NCBI GenBank assembly: GCA_015709615.1
Contig: CP054179.1
Location: 372,001 to 436,000, forward strand
DNA: 64,000 bases
Origin: Gammaproteobacteria bacterium
GTDB taxonomy: Bacteria; Pseudomonadota; Gammaproteobacteria; Burkholderiales; Nitrosomonadaceae
Direction of reading: 5' to 3'
Shown: piece after piece, positions 9,378-17,927 of the stretch
How the letters are laid out: the number at the start of each line of letters is the position of its first letter
Position numbering within the stretch: position 1 is the first letter of the stretch
The notes under the pieces: generated by a model
Databases searched by the model: none
The model's input: only the letters and a program-made list of their open reading frames with translations
Told to the model about the DNA's origin: nothing
Position numbers and translations under genes: made by a program

Positions 9378-10184
9378 TTAAGGTACGATTCTGTTGTTCA
9401 GAATCTCTCTGCTTTGACCATTCCAGGTTACGTCGGTCAGGTTCGAGTAACGGGTGATGATTTGTGCTGCAATACCGCCCGAGAATAAACCTGCCCAGCC
9501 CAGAATTACAAAGCCCCAGTGCAGTGGCGCGCTAAACAGTTCTTCCATGAACCAGAATGCGTGACCCCATTCGTTCAAACCAACGTTCGGCAGAATCATC
9601 AGCGGGCCGGCAATCGCCATAACCAGCGGGAATGATGTACCGCGGCTGTATAACGGCAGACGGGTCATCGCGTACAGGTAGGATGCTACGCCACACACGA
9701 TGTACATCGGGAATGAGCCGTAGAACACCACTACGTGACTTGGTGTGAAGCTGGTGTCACGAATAATCACTTGGTGCCACGATGCGTCTTGCTCGGTGAA
9801 GAAGCTACCGCCCCAGTAAACACCAAACAGATACACACCCAGCCACATCATCCAGTAGAAATAACGTTTAATTTCCAGTTTGGTGTCCAGATTGTCCAGT
9901 TGTTCTTTGGTGTCGCGGGTCTTCAGTATCCAGCCCCAGGTTACCAACGCAAACAGCGGCATCAGGGTCATGTGAACGCGCCACAGTCCCATCCATACCT
10001 TGTCAAATTCCGGTTCCATCGAGTCCATACCGTGTGAGTATGCAAACGTCCTTTGGTACCAGATCCAGAATATCGCTACCAACAGCATTGTTAACATGCC
10101 CAGCTTGTAGTACTTCGAGTCGTACCACAGCGACATGTCATAGCTTGCGCTTGATGCACTTGACGTGCCATAGGTTGTTGCCAT
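9378..10184 (-). CDS. amoC: Ammonia monooxygenase subunit C
   Basis: 268 residues, close to the usual ~271. AmoC is a multi-helix inner-membrane subunit carrying the conserved metal site thought to be catalytic. Asp133, His137 and His150 (EQDASWH and TPSH) reproduce the 4- and 13-residue spacing of the PmoC ligands Asp156, His160 and His173. At least six membrane helices are visible. A strong ribosome site (TTAGGAGGT) lies 7 bases before the ATG. It is the first gene of the amoCAB operon; the promoter should lie in the 430-bp AT-rich region upstream. Confidence 0.98.
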   Translation of the reverse strand: MATTYGTSSASSASYDMSLWYDSKYYKLGMLTMLLVAIFWIWYQRTFAYSHGMDSMEPEFDKVWMGLWRVHMTLMPLFALVTWGWILKTRDTKEQLDNLDTKLEIKRYFYWMMWLGVYLFGVYWGGSFFTEQDASWHQVIIRDTSFTPSHVVVFYGSFPMYIVCGVASYLYAMTRLPLYSRGTSFPLVMAIAGPLMILPNVGLNEWGHAFWFMEELFSAPLHWGFVILGWAGLFSGGIAAQIITRYSNLTDVTWNGQSREILNNRIVP

Positions 10185-10613
10185 GTTTCTACCTCCTAAC
10201 TGTTAATCAAAACTACTTCTCGTTCTTCTTTCTCGTTCTACTTCCTAATACTAATTAATTAGTACTGCTAGATCTCGGCAGCTAAATTAGCCTCTCCTGC
10301 AACCTAATTTAACCACACCTCTCAGGCTAGTCGACCTTGGGGTCCAAAGTCAAGTCATTTGTCATAAAATCCCCTCCATCCCTCAGGGGCTTCTATCACC
10401 ATACCCCACTATTTCCCCTTTATCTACAAGGATTAATTATTAATAACTCTCATCCAGATAAATTTGGCAAAATTTCATTACCATTCTCAAACCCAAACTT
10501 TAATTTTTTTCAAAATTGATTTCTTGGCGCTGTGCCATGAGTCCAAAAATAACTTAATAATTTTTATTATTAATCAATTGGTTGCATCAATAATCATTAA
10601 AATACATTATCTT
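10185..10613 (-). promoter_or_regulatory. amoC upstream region (430 bp without a gene)
   Basis: AT-rich intergenic region upstream of amoC. On the minus strand a weak sigma-70 pair can be drawn: TCGACT with TTAAAT at 10312-10307, about 16 bases apart. A better -35-like TTGACT at 10353-10348 lacks a convincing -10. The last ~70 bases before amoC give a purine-rich leader ending in the strong ribosome site. An AT-only hairpin at 10552-10571 lies close to the end of the upstream flavoprotein gene. Nitrosomonas amoC genes are known to have tandem sigma-70 promoters; the exact sites here are not certain. Confidence 0.5.
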
Positions 10614-11840
10614 TCAAACAACTTGTCCTGCTACATATCCTGACGACCAAGCCCACTGAAAATTATATCCACCTAAATGACCTGTCACATCAACCACTTC
10701 CCCAACAAAATATAACCCAGGACAGCGTCTGGATTCCATTGTTTTGGACGATAATTCATGGGTATCAACCCCTCCGAGCGTTACTTCCGCTTTTTTATAG
10801 CCGCTTGTGCCGCCAGGAACTACCTGCCAGTCATGAATCCTATCTGCAATCCGGCGCAATTCATTGTCGCGATATTGTTTCATTGGTTTTGATGTACTGG
10901 ATAGCTCTGCAAAAATCGCTGAACACCAAATTTGCACAAATCGTTTAGGCAAATAGCGCATCAGTAAATTTGGCAGCATTATCGAGCTTTGTCTGTGTTC
11001 TGAGAAAATCTGACCGACATCAAACTGCGGCAAGAGATTAATATGCAACGGTTTACCCGGCTGCCAATAGGAAGAAATTTGCAAAATTGCGGGACCGCTT
11101 AATCCTCGATGGGTGAACAAGATATTTTCGCGAAATGACGTATCATCGCAGCTGACGACAGCATCGATCGATATGCCGGAAATATCTTTAAAGCCCGCAA
11201 AGTCGCCCGCAGCAAAAGTCAAACCGACCAAACCCGGGCGCAGAGGTGTCACTCGGATGCCAAATTGGTTGGCTACTTGGTAACCAAATGCGCTTGCACC
11301 AATTTGCGGAATGGATATTCCACCCGTGGCAATGACTAATGAGTCGGTTGCAATGATGCCGCGCTCTGTTGTTATTAGGAATCTATTGTTGCTATGCTCT
11401 ACAATATTATTGTCTGCAATGCACTCAATTTTTTGCACGTGGGAAGGCATTTGCCAATCCACATCGGCAGATGCACACTCGCGCTGCAGCATATCGATAA
11501 TCTGCTGTGAGCTATCGTCACAAAACAATTGTCCGGATTTTTTCTCATGATAACGAATGCCATGTTTCTCAATCAATGCGATAAAATCCTGCGACGTAAA
11601 ACGGGCAAGTGCGGAACGGCAAAAATGCGGATTTTCGGAAAGATAGTTTTCCGGTTTGACATAACGATTAGTAAAATTGCAACGACCACCACCGGAGATG
11701 CGGATTTTCTCCGCCAATTTATGCGCGTGATCCAACAGAATCACGCTACGGTTGCGCTTACCGGCTTCAATCGCACACATCATACCGGCGGCGCCCGCAC
11801 CGATGATAACGACATTTCTGGATATTTTTTTCAAGACCAC
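10614..11840 (-). CDS. NAD(P)/FAD-dependent oxidoreductase, BaiN/HI0933 family
   Basis: 408 residues. VVIIGAGAAGMMCAIEAGKR at residues 10-29 is the dinucleotide-binding loop for FAD, and ISGGGRCNFTNR is the family hallmark. SLVIATGGISIPQIGASAFGY and the C-terminal GLYFVGEVVDVTGHLGGYNFQWAWSSG complete the fold. Members are predicted flavoproteins (HI0933/YhiN/BaiN type) whose cellular substrate is mostly unknown. The start is uncertain: GTG at 11840 or TTG at 11834 fit the family N-terminus, but neither has its own ribosome site. A good site (GAGGAG) instead serves an out-of-frame 8-codon reading frame that overlaps the GTG. It lies directly downstream of the DUF2909 gene and upstream of amoC on the same strand. 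Confidence 0.88.
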   Translation of the reverse strand: MVLKKISRNVVIIGAGAAGMMCAIEAGKRNRSVILLDHAHKLAEKIRISGGGRCNFTNRYVKPENYLSENPHFCRSALARFTSQDFIALIEKHGIRYHEKKSGQLFCDDSSQQIIDMLQRECASADVDWQMPSHVQKIECIADNNIVEHSNNRFLITTERGIIATDSLVIATGGISIPQIGASAFGYQVANQFGIRVTPLRPGLVGLTFAAGDFAGFKDISGISIDAVVSCDDTSFRENILFTHRGLSGPAILQISSYWQPGKPLHINLLPQFDVGQIFSEHRQSSIMLPNLLMRYLPKRFVQIWCSAIFAELSSTSKPMKQYRDNELRRIADRIHDWQVVPGGTSGYKKAEVTLGGVDTHELSSKTMESRRCPGLYFVGEVVDVTGHLGGYNFQWAWSSGYVAGQVV

Positions 11841-11870
11841 TGACGCGATAAACGCATCAATACTCCTCGG

Positions 11871-12074
11871 TTACCACGGATCGTCAGGCATATTCAAGCG
11901 GTACGCTATCATCATGACGATAAATAGAAAAAGCGACAAACCGATGCGGATGCTCAGCGATTTGACCATCCGCGTCGAATTGCCTTTATCTTTAAACATG
12001 TAATATAGCGCGGATCCCAAGCTATATATTATGAAGAGAAACGTTACGATGGCGAAAATTTGCAATGCAGACAA
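11871..12074 (-). CDS. Twin transmembrane protein, DUF2909 family
   Basis: 67 residues with two hydrophobic helices (about 5-27 and 44-61) joined by FKDKGNSTRMVKSLSIRIG, the conserved DUF2909 loop. The start is TTG at 12074: an in-frame stop lies immediately before it, and AGGAAT sits 6-8 bases upstream. DUF2909 genes are often found near cytochrome oxidase assembly genes, but none are here. Function unknown. It ends 30 bases before the flavoprotein start and may be cotranscribed with it; it is divergent from miaA. Confidence 0.75.
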   Translation of the reverse strand: MSALQIFAIVTFLFIIYSLGSALYYMFKDKGNSTRMVKSLSIRIGLSLFLFIVMMIAYRLNMPDDPW

Positions 12075-12236
12075 TTAAGTATTCCTGTAAAAAGTTAAAT
12101 CTGCCGAAGTGTAGCCGAGTTTTATCGATTGTCCAATGCTTATTTAACCATAAAAAGGCAATAATTCCAGAGGCGGAAAGCGATTGTCTGTTCAACTTAT
12201 AAGTGTCCTTTTCCCGATCCATTGCCAAATTATGCT

Positions 12237-13196
12237 ATGCAAAATTTAATCCACTTGCCACTCGCAATTTTCTTGATGGGCCCGACTGCCAGCGGAAAAA
12301 GCAAAGTTGCGCTGGAGATTGCGGAAAATTTTCCGGTTGAAATCGTCAGCGTGGATTCCGCGCAAGTGTATCGTCATATGAATATCGGAACCGCCAAACC
12401 TGATCAGGCAACGCTAAACAAAATACCGCATCACCTGATCGATCTCATTGATCCGGATCAGCACTATTCTGCAGCGCAATTCCGGCACGATGCACTGCGC
12501 GTCATGCAAGAAATTATCCAGCGTGGCAAGATTCCGCTATTAACGGGAGGCACGATGCTCTACTTCCGCGCGTTGCAAGAAGGCTTATCGCCGCTCCCTT
12601 CGGCGGACCAGAATCTCCGTTTGACCCTTGAAAACATGGCTAACAAGCTGGGGTGGCCGGCCATGCACCAAAAGCTCGCCGAGCTGGATCAAGAAATTGC
12701 GACGCGCATCAAACCCACCGACAGTCAACGGATTCAGCGTGCACTGGAAGTGTGCTATCTGACGCAACAACCGATGTCCGAAATTCTGAAAATACCACGG
12801 CAAATTGATTTTCCTTTTCATATCATTAACATCACACTCATTCCCAGTGAACGTAGCCAATTGCACCTGCGCATTGCGCGGCGCTTCGAAGCAATGTTGA
12901 AAAACGGTCTCATCGATGAAGTTCAAGCCATTCGCGGTAAATTTCCTTCACTCAACCTCGAATCACCGTCGATGCGCTGTGTCGGCTACCGTCAAGCCTG
13001 TCTTTATCTTGATAATCAAATAAGCAATACTGAATTGCACGACATGGGAATAGCCGCTACCCGCCAGCTAGCTAAGCGGCAACTCACTTGGTTGCGCGGC
13101 ATGCGAGCCGGTACAGTGCAGGAATTTGATTGTTTGACAGACGATCTGAATATACAGATACAACACTTTTTGCAAACCACGATTGCAAGAAACTAA
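12237..13196 (+). CDS. miaA: tRNA dimethylallyltransferase
   Basis: 319 residues from the ATG at 12237 (a TTG at 12222 would add five). The enzyme transfers the dimethylallyl group from DMAPP to N6 of A37 in tRNAs that read UNN codons. The P-loop GPTASGKS is at residues 15-22. IVSVDSAQVYRHMNIGTAKP is the substrate-binding block, and MRCVGYRQ and RQLAKRQLTWLRG are the conserved C-terminal blocks. The length is typical. No strong ribosome site is visible before either start. It is transcribed away from the DUF2909 gene and is not followed by hfq, which often accompanies miaA in other proteobacteria. Confidence 0.96.
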   Translation: MQNLIHLPLAIFLMGPTASGKSKVALEIAENFPVEIVSVDSAQVYRHMNIGTAKPDQATLNKIPHHLIDLIDPDQHYSAAQFRHDALRVMQEIIQRGKIPLLTGGTMLYFRALQEGLSPLPSADQNLRLTLENMANKLGWPAMHQKLAELDQEIATRIKPTDSQRIQRALEVCYLTQQPMSEILKIPRQIDFPFHIINITLIPSERSQLHLRIARRFEAMLKNGLIDEVQAIRGKFPSLNLESPSMRCVGYRQACLYLDNQISNTELHDMGIAATRQLAKRQLTWLRGMRAGTVQEFDCLTDDLNIQIQHFLQTTIARN

Positions 13197-13373
13197 TGAA
13201 GAGTGCAAAACGCTTCTAGCGCCGTAATTTCATGAACCGGCTTGTCTATCGTCCGTCAGTGGCGTTATGATTCCATACTGAGCTGAGGGAAAAATAACAA
13301 AACACAAAACTTAGGTCATACTTAACAGTATACAAATTTAATTTCAGAAAATTATCGATAGGACAGAAATATC

Positions 13374-13703
13374 ATGCAAACGCGTATTCATTTATTAACT
13401 TTACTCTTCATGAGTTTATTCATACTGATCGGCTGTGAAAACTATGCGGAAAAAACCCATCAATCTTGGGTGACACCACCTTCCGGACCGGTTTATGACG
13501 ACTCGACCATTTTTGCCCGCATCACACAAGCGGTGCAGTCCGATCCCGTGTTACAAGGCGCCAACATCGAAATTAAAGTACAAGACGGCAATGTTGCTTT
13601 GAAAGGTGCTGTCATTAATGAAGATCAGATGACGCGCATTAATATGCACGCTTGGATTGTCGATGGCGTGAAGAAAGTCGATAACCAAGTGACTGTCCGA
13701 TAA
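13374..13703 (+). CDS. BON-domain lipoprotein
   Basis: 109 residues. The first 21 form a lipoprotein signal with the lipobox LIGC. The remainder is one BON domain (IFARITQAVQSDPVLQGANIEIKVQDGNVALKGAV...GVKKVDNQVTV), as in OsmY-like proteins that bind phospholipid at the periplasmic face. GATAGGACAG precedes the ATG. A bidirectional terminator follows within 10 bases. A role in envelope stability is inferred from the family. Confidence 0.85.
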   Translation: MQTRIHLLTLLFMSLFILIGCENYAEKTHQSWVTPPSGPVYDDSTIFARITQAVQSDPVLQGANIEIKVQDGNVALKGAVINEDQMTRINMHAWIVDGVKKVDNQVTVR

Positions 13704-13710
13704 ATAGCCA

Positions 13711-13740
13711 TAAAAAAATCCCCGTTCAGGGGATTTTTTT
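13711..13740. terminator. Bidirectional terminator between BON lipoprotein and dapD
   Basis: AAAAAAATCCCC, loop GTTCA, GGGGATTTTTTT. The stem has A/T runs on both sides, so it can end transcripts from both convergent genes. Confidence 0.9.
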
Positions 13741-13763
13741 ATCATGTCATGTTAAAACTCTAA

Positions 13764-14588
13764 TCAAATCCCGCGCAACAACTCGTTTATTCCTGTTTTT
13801 GATCGAGTTTTAGCGTCCACCTGCTTCACGATCACAGCGCAATACAAACTGTATTTTCCGTTCTCTGCAGGCAAATTGCCGGATACCACAACCGATCCGG
13901 GTGGAATACGGCCATATGTGACTTCGCCGGTTTCACGGTTATAAATTTTGGTGCTCTGGCCGATATACACCCCCATCGAAATTACCGAGTTCTCTCCGAC
14001 AATCACACCCTCGACCACCTCGGAACGCGCCCCGATAAAACAATTATCCTCAATGATCGTCGGATTGGCCTGCACCGGTTCCAGCACACCGCCGATACCG
14101 ACACCGCCGGATAAATGCACATTCTTGCCGATTTGCGCACACGAACCGACCGTAGCCCAGGTATCGACCATCGTGCCTTCGTCGACATACGCGCCAATAT
14201 TGACGTATGACGGCATCAGTACGACATTGCTGGCAATGAATGAACCTTTGCGCACCGCTGCGGGCGGCACGACACGGAAGCCGCCGTCACGGAAATCTCG
14301 CGAGCTGTAATCCGCGAATTTCGATGGCACTTTGTCAAAATAATTGGAAAAACCGCCTTTGATAAAACTGTTGTCTTCGATGCGAAATGACAGCAATACC
14401 GCTTTTTTTAACCACTGATGGGTAACCCACTCACCATCGACTTTTTCCGCCACACGCAATTTACCGCTATCGAGCATCGCCAAAGCTTGGGCAACCGCTT
14501 CTTTCAATTTGGCATCCACATTGCGCGGTGTAATTTCGGCGCGGCGGTCAAAAGCTTCTTCAATGGTGGTTTGCAATTCATTTGTCAT
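13764..14588 (-). CDS. dapD: 2,3,4,5-tetrahydropyridine-2,6-dicarboxylate N-succinyltransferase
   Basis: 274 residues, the standard DapD length. It uses succinyl-CoA to acylate tetrahydrodipicolinate in the succinylase branch of lysine and meso-diaminopimelate synthesis. The left-handed beta-helix hexapeptide repeats run from about residue 105 to 230 (VVLMPSYVNIGAYVDEGTMVDTWATVGSCAQIG, then VHLSGGVGIGG, then CFIGARSEVVEG). It is preceded on the same strand by dapC, 38 bp away, giving a dapC-dapD operon for two consecutive pathway steps. Confidence 0.97.
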   Translation of the reverse strand: MTNELQTTIEEAFDRRAEITPRNVDAKLKEAVAQALAMLDSGKLRVAEKVDGEWVTHQWLKKAVLLSFRIEDNSFIKGGFSNYFDKVPSKFADYSSRDFRDGGFRVVPPAAVRKGSFIASNVVLMPSYVNIGAYVDEGTMVDTWATVGSCAQIGKNVHLSGGVGIGGVLEPVQANPTIIEDNCFIGARSEVVEGVIVGENSVISMGVYIGQSTKIYNRETGEVTYGRIPPGSVVVSGNLPAENGKYSLYCAVIVKQVDAKTRSKTGINELLRGI

Positions 14589-14626
14589 TTAATTTTTCCT
14601 GGTAATTTATTCTCAACTTTGCTGAA

Positions 14627-15823
14627 TCATATTGTTTGCAATAAACGTTTGATTCTTTCCATAGCCTCAATGCATTCTTCCGGTGATGCAACCAGCGCAA
14701 TTCGCACAAAATCCTTCCCGGGATTGACGCCGTGCGCATCGCGCGCCAGATAACTGCCCGGCAGTACCGTCACATTATAATCTTGATACAACCGTTTGGT
14801 GAATTCGGTATCGCTGATCGGTGTTTTGATCCATAAATAAAAACCGGCATCGGGCATCTGCACCTCGGTTGTGCCCGATAACACTGCGATGGCATCGGCG
14901 AACTTGCGCGCATACAAGCGGCGATTTTCCACCACATGCGCTTCATCGCTCCAGGCAGCCGCACTCGCCGCTTGCGCCGCAGGATTCATCGCTGAACCGT
15001 GATACGTGCGGTATAACAGGAATTTCTCCAATAATTGCGCATTCCCGGCCGAAAAACCGGAGCGCAATCCCGGCACATTCGAACGTTTTGACAAGCTATT
15101 GAACACCACCAAACGCGGAAAACCGCTACGTCCCAGCTGTTGCGCAGCATCCAGCGCACCCAGCGGCGGGTTATTCTCATCGCAATAAATCTCCGAATAA
15201 CACTCATCCGAAGCCAACACAAAACCGTACCGGTCCGACAGCGCAAATAACGCCCGCCAATCGTCCAGCGTCATCACGCTACCGGTCGGATTGTTGGGTG
15301 AACAGACATAAATCAATTGTGCGCGTAACCATACTTCATCTTTCAACTGCGAGAAATCCAGCTTGAAATGATTTTCCGGCAAGGTGTTAATAAAATGTGG
15401 TTCAGCTCCCGCCAGAAACGCAGCGCCCTCGTAAATCTGATAAAACGGATTAGGACAAACCACCGCCGGTTGTTTGGCGTTGCTGCTATCGATCACGGTT
15501 TGCGCAAAAGAAAACAGCGCCTCGCGGCTGCCGTTGACCGGGATGACCTCGGTATTCGGATCGATTCCGGACAAGTTATAGCGCCGCTTGATCCAATCCG
15601 CGATACTGTTGCGCAGCGCTGGCGTGCCCAGCGTCGTCGGATAAGTCGACAAACCGGTCAAGTTGTCCGCCATGGTTTGACGGATAAATGCCGGTGTCGC
15701 GTGCTTGGGTTCACCAATTTGTAGCTCAATGGGTTTCAGCGCAGTGTTGCGAGCCACGCCTTGAAACAGTTGCCGCAATTTCTGGAACGGGTACGGTTGC
15801 AGTTGATTCAGATTTGGATTCAT
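14627..15823 (-). CDS. dapC: Succinyldiaminopimelate transaminase
   Basis: 398 residues, a class I/II PLP-dependent aminotransferase. CSPNNPTGSVM binds PLP, and SLSKRSNVPGLRSGF supplies the Schiff-base lysine followed by the phosphate-binding residues. The N-terminal LNQLQPYPFQKLRQLF is typical of DapC-type enzymes. It forms N-succinyl-LL-2,6-diaminopimelate from the DapD product, and the adjacent dapD supports the assignment over a general aspartate aminotransferase. The start ATG at 15823 is preceded by an unremarkable region. Confidence 0.93.
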   Translation of the reverse strand: MNPNLNQLQPYPFQKLRQLFQGVARNTALKPIELQIGEPKHATPAFIRQTMADNLTGLSTYPTTLGTPALRNSIADWIKRRYNLSGIDPNTEVIPVNGSREALFSFAQTVIDSSNAKQPAVVCPNPFYQIYEGAAFLAGAEPHFINTLPENHFKLDFSQLKDEVWLRAQLIYVCSPNNPTGSVMTLDDWRALFALSDRYGFVLASDECYSEIYCDENNPPLGALDAAQQLGRSGFPRLVVFNSLSKRSNVPGLRSGFSAGNAQLLEKFLLYRTYHGSAMNPAAQAASAAAWSDEAHVVENRRLYARKFADAIAVLSGTTEVQMPDAGFYLWIKTPISDTEFTKRLYQDYNVTVLPGSYLARDAHGVNPGKDFVRIALVASPEECIEAMERIKRLLQTI

Positions 15824-16187
15824 ATTGATTGAGCAGAGTGTGAAGTCACGACTGTAACACCGGCCATTGCGGAAATTGGATTAATCATGATGCGCGGATT
15901 ATAAAACGAGCGGGGATGAATGACCAACTGAAACATTGCCAAATTCTTCAGCCAACTCTCACCGCCTATCTCCTACCTAGTATGACAGCAACATTCATTG
16001 ATCCATCGGTTGCCAATCCCTATGGAGTGTTCCCTGAACAAGGTTTTTGAGAAAGATGGCGAGCAGTGATCAAATAAGGCGAAATCAAGCGAACAAACGC
16101 GGTTTATTAAAAGCGTCCTGAGTGCGGTTTCAATGTTGCATAATCGAACGCGATAGTCTTGCGAAACTACACTTTATCGTATTTTAT
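15824..16187. other. Intergenic stretch upstream of the CRP-like site
   Basis: No protein gene was found on either strand. The sequence is moderately AT-rich. Near 16159-16185 on the plus strand there is a TTGCGA with AT-rich sequence 15-17 bases downstream that could serve as a weak promoter for the structured region that follows. Nothing else was recognised. Confidence 0.4.
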
Positions 16188-16203
16188 TGTGACTAAAGTC
16201 ACA
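16188..16203. promoter_or_regulatory. Perfect CRP-like palindrome
   Basis: The 16 bases form TGTGA, a six-base centre and TCACA, with perfect dyad symmetry including the inner C/G pair. This is the textbook half-site arrangement for CRP-family regulators. It lies directly upstream of the candidate small RNA and just downstream of a weak promoter-like sequence, so either activation of a downstream start or repression is possible. The regulator is not in the window. Confidence 0.5.
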
Positions 16204-16214
16204 TACTCGGCAAC

Positions 16215-16358
16215 ACAATTAGCAGATACTGTGGCTGACATTCGCAGAACTTAAATCTCCTTCCTCCTTCTTCTTCTGCCATGTCCTTCAACTTTCCGCC
16301 TACAAAGCTGAAGATACCTCCAGGTCAAATGGATACTGTTATCCATTTGACCTTTTTT
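16215..16358 (+). ncRNA. Candidate small RNA with CU-rich 5' part and two stem-loops
   Basis: A plus-strand region that belongs to no protein gene. It has, in order: a CU-rich stretch with repeated CTCC/CTTC blocks (about 16257-16279) complementary to Shine-Dalgarno sequences; a stem-loop 16286-16295/16304-16313 (10 bp, one mismatch); and a perfect 14-bp terminator stem ending in Us. The nearest plus-strand gene upstream is more than 2 kb away, so the terminator has no other obvious client. The 5' end is a guess based on the CRP-like site. An alternative is the leader of a very short open frame beginning ATG at 16281, which I consider weak. Confidence 0.45.
16322..16358 (+). terminator. Orphan rho-independent terminator (plus strand)
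   Basis: Arms 16322-16335 and 16340-16353 pair perfectly over 14 bp with loop CTGT, followed by five further T. On the minus strand no U run follows, so it would not end the adjacent minus-strand transcript. No plus-strand protein gene precedes it. Confidence 0.85.
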
Positions 16359-16370
16359 ATTTCGCAACCG

Positions 16371-17654
16371 TTACGGTTTCGGAGATTGCAGCTTCAGCAT
16401 CATCGGTTGCAAGCGTTTGATTGTGGTGGGAGCAATCAGGTCCTTGACTTGCAAAGATTTCACTGCCGATGCCGGAGCGCAGTTGGCGACTTCCACCAAT
16501 TTAACTACCAGCGGATTGAAGGTCACATCGACACCTGTGTAGCTACCGGCATCATCGCCATCATGATCGCCGCGGAATTTAAATTCCTTAACCGGCCCAT
16601 TCGGACCGCCGCCTTGGCGATCGTCATTGTGATCCGTGTCGATATAATGGGCTGAGCTCTCCAAACCGCTGACGATGCTGTCGATGCGCCAGCCTGGCGG
16701 TGCCGTATAGTAAGTTTCATTACGCTCGCCTTCGGCGGTGGTCCAATCACTGCGCGTTTCTCGCGCTTTCATCCAAAGCCGCAGTTTGACATGCGTGCCG
16801 TCGCTGCTCCAATTCGCTTTGGCCCATACTTCCGGACCATGACCGGCAAACTCCTTATCGCCCCGGGTATGTGGCGGTGTAAACGATAAATAGGTATCGC
16901 GCGCGTAAGTTTCGGTTTTCTCTCTGCATACCGGAGTCGCGGGTTGAATAACCGCGATGCTGGAAATGGGGCGACTCTGCCATTCCAAAGTAAGCTTGTC
17001 GCTCGCTTTCGATAGTGGAACACCATTCGCGCCGAGATTGAGCGTCATGTGATAGTGCGTTAAACGGTCCAGTTCGGCGGAAACATCCTGAGTGCGCGAC
17101 GTATCGTGCAGTGTCACCTTAATCGGCGTGGTATCGAAATCATAACCAAAAAATTCCAATTTGTTACGGCGGCTCGGATCCAATGCCATATCGACAGCGG
17201 CCGGTACCACATGACACAGTGCCGGTTCAACGGGCGGCACCGCTTGATGCATCAAGCGCGCACGGATTCTCGCCAGCGCTTGACGTACACGGGTACCGAT
17301 AAAGTCCATGTTACAGCGCAATTCGTCACCGGTCGCGGCGACACTGCGATTGAGCAGATCGGATACTTCGTTACGTACTGTGGATTGCGCATCTTTGGTG
17401 AGTTTAGACGTAGTGTCTTGCAACACCGCTTGCCATGATGAGGAATTCCGGTCGAGCGCATCAATTGCGCCATCCAATGTAGCGACGGTATCTCCGGCGA
17501 TATCGCTCACTTTATCAGTCGCTTTGTCGATTTTATCGCCGATGCTGCACCCCGAAATCAGAAGCGGTGCAATTAGCATGCCCCATAGCAATAATTTGCG
17601 GATTCGATGATTCGTTTTAACGCAGTGAAACGATGAAGTTGTGGTTGCTGACAT
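16371..17654 (-). CDS. Lipoprotein of unknown function
   Basis: 427 residues from the ATG at 17654, chosen because TAAGGAG lies 9 bases upstream; an in-frame start at 17687 has no such site. An N-terminal basic stretch and hydrophobic helix end in the lipobox LLISGC, giving a lipid-anchored protein. A helical segment rich in Asp, Lys and Thr follows (SIGDKIDKATDKVSDIAGDTVATLDGAIDALDRNSSSW), then mixed beta-rich sequence. Near the C-terminus are the acid/Gly/His-rich loops HYIDTDHNDDRQGGGPNG and FRGDHDGDDAGSYTG, which could bind a divalent cation. I do not recognise the family. It is downstream of the SPFH gene on the same strand. Confidence 0.7.
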   Translation of the reverse strand: MSATTTSSFHCVKTNHRIRKLLLWGMLIAPLLISGCSIGDKIDKATDKVSDIAGDTVATLDGAIDALDRNSSSWQAVLQDTTSKLTKDAQSTVRNEVSDLLNRSVAATGDELRCNMDFIGTRVRQALARIRARLMHQAVPPVEPALCHVVPAAVDMALDPSRRNKLEFFGYDFDTTPIKVTLHDTSRTQDVSAELDRLTHYHMTLNLGANGVPLSKASDKLTLEWQSRPISSIAVIQPATPVCREKTETYARDTYLSFTPPHTRGDKEFAGHGPEVWAKANWSSDGTHVKLRLWMKARETRSDWTTAEGERNETYYTAPPGWRIDSIVSGLESSAHYIDTDHNDDRQGGGPNGPVKEFKFRGDHDGDDAGSYTGVDVTFNPLVVKLVEVANCAPASAVKSLQVKDLIAPTTIKRLQPMMLKLQSPKP

Positions 17655-17927
17655 GCTGTTAATCTCCTTAGTATTGTAAGGAAACATTGATTAATTGACT
17701 GCACGAGCGAATCGCTTTGTCTCGTTCGCCGAAATAATCAGCGCTTCCGTAGGTAAACTCGCATTATTACCGCTTTGAATCAGTACTACCGTTGCCTATA
17801 TAAAGGTATCGCAAATTAAAGTCAAACATGAATTGCGCACCCTAATTCTTTATCTTATCTAAACAATCATATTAATCCGCAACACCAATCGGCATGGTAG
17901 CCAGTATTCCCGGGGTGCAAATCGATT

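Noticed and set aside
10552..10571. AT-only hairpin between the flavoprotein gene and amoC
   Set aside because: Eight A/T pairs are expected by chance in such AT-rich sequence; not strong enough to call a terminator.
16281..16655. 124-codon plus-strand frame
   Set aside because: It overlaps the lipoprotein gene in antisense and runs through the perfect terminator stem; no domain is visible. Only its first codons could be a leader peptide, which I consider weak.
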